A stretch of 64,000 nucleotides of DNA, from assembly GCA_019636375.1 (NCBI GenBank), contig JAHBXS010000005.1:372001-436000 (forward strand), read 5' to 3'. Below the pieces are notes generated by a model that ran no database searches, was not told where the DNA came from, and worked only from the letters and a program-made list of their open reading frames with translations. The translations under genes and the position numbers were made by a program. Source of the stretch: Pirellulaceae bacterium (GTDB lineage Bacteria > Planctomycetota > Planctomycetia > Pirellulales > Pirellulaceae). Shown one piece after another: positions 63,626 to 64,000 of the stretch; position 1 is the stretch's first letter; each line of letters opens with the position of its first letter.

Positions 63626-64000
63626 ATGGAACTCGAACTCACCGAACAATTAACACTTCCACTGGACCTTTCCGAAGTCCTTTTGCGATGGAGTCCCTCA
63701 ACCAATGCCGATGACGCAGCGCGACAACAAGTCAACTATGGAAATCGCAAAACTGAATTGGGCGAGATTTTTCGAATTCGTGGGGACTATCAACACCAGC
63801 GGTCAATTTGGATCGGAGACCTGGGCCGTGCCACGGGACTGGGGACTGGCTTGAAATCTGGGCTGTTGACGGTCGAAGGAAATGTGGGGCATCGGACAGG
63901 TCTACGTCTGATGGGAGGTACGATTGTCATTGGCGAAAATTCGGGAGATGATTTGGGCTGCGAAATGAGCGCTGGGTCCATTTGGGTTGCAGGTTCCAGC
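63626..64000 (+). CDS. fhcC: Formylmethanofuran dehydrogenase subunit C-like protein, 3'-truncated
   Basis: The frame starts at ATG 63626 and runs open through the last base of the window (125 codons). After an N-terminal region of about 60 residues comes the repeated glycine-rich pattern typical of the FwdC/FhcC subunit and the GXGXG domain: IGDLGRATGLGTGLKSG, LTVEGNVGHRTGLRLMGG and VIGENSGDDLGCEMSAG. In methylotrophic bacteria FhcC is part of the formyltransferase/hydrolase complex that releases formate from formyl-tetrahydromethanopterin; some planctomycetes carry this pathway. The large glutamate synthase GXGXG domain is a possible alternative, but that protein is far longer upstream. The C-terminus lies outside the window. 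Confidence 0.75.
   Translation, partial: MELELTEQLTLPLDLSEVLLRWSPSTNADDAARQQVNYGNRKTELGEIFRIRGDYQHQRSIWIGDLGRATGLGTGLKSGLLTVEGNVGHRTGLRLMGGTIVIGENSGDDLGCEMSAGSIWVAGSS

Noticed and set aside
62932..63714. 260-codon plus-strand frame overlapping the RDD kinase end and fhcC start
   Set aside because: Overlaps two better-supported genes in another frame; biased composition rich in Gly, Arg and Ser without domains.

Overview
The window looks like a chromosomal segment of a member of the Planctomycetota. The signs are a DUF1559 pilin-like protein with the H-X9-DG motif, an SHD1-type secreted protein, several large Ser/Thr kinases with transmembrane and repeat extensions, an ECF sigma factor next to a kinase that carries an anti-sigma-like zinc finger, a very large BNR propeller protein, dispersed tryptophan genes, rpsD outside a ribosomal cluster, and at the right edge a formylmethanofuran dehydrogenase subunit C-like gene (tetrahydromethanopterin-linked C1 metabolism). 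I see no tRNA, rRNA or CRISPR array. Genus cannot be named from this sequence.

Layout. 1-5 kb: membrane and secreted proteins of unknown role, a condensation-type acyltransferase and trpC. 5.2-9.9 kb: a DevBCA-like export operon with two paralogous permeases and an ATPase fused to a cyclic-nucleotide-binding domain. 10.3-17.7 kb: greA, an ABC-2 exporter pair, an App1-type phosphatase, and rpsD-lpd-map. 18.4-30.9 kb: a TlpA-like protein, a 1093-residue propeller protein, an alpha-glucan phosphorylase, dnaE and an acidic coiled-coil protein. 30.9-39.7 kb: pta, nadE, a DUF1080/hydrolase fusion, trpB, the DUF1559 protein and an MgtE-type transporter. 39.8-45 kb: ECF sigma factor plus a 1493-residue kinase. 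45-54.5 kb: a zinc-less sirtuin, a broken transposase resembling ISKra4, a three-gene operon (SIR2-like-TIR, nSTAND-TM-WD40, secreted duplicated-domain protein) and dispersed inverted repeats. 54.5-64 kb: DUF2200, a TlpA/TPR protein, an AbgT transporter, an M24 peptidase paired with an FHA-pseudokinase, a kinase-RDD-pseudokinase-RDD protein, and the truncated C1 gene.

The best candidate for an undescribed system is the operon at 47228-53898. A TIR protein with a SIR2-like N-terminus whose catalytic residues look lost is translationally coupled (4-base overlap) to a membrane-spanning STAND NTPase with a WD40 propeller, followed 45 bases later by a secreted protein made of two copies of an unrecognised module. 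The architecture resembles NAD-depleting immunity or signalling systems, but function is inferred only. Secondary highlights are two pseudokinases in divergent genes around 60 kb and the cyclic-nucleotide-binding domain on the exporter ATPase.
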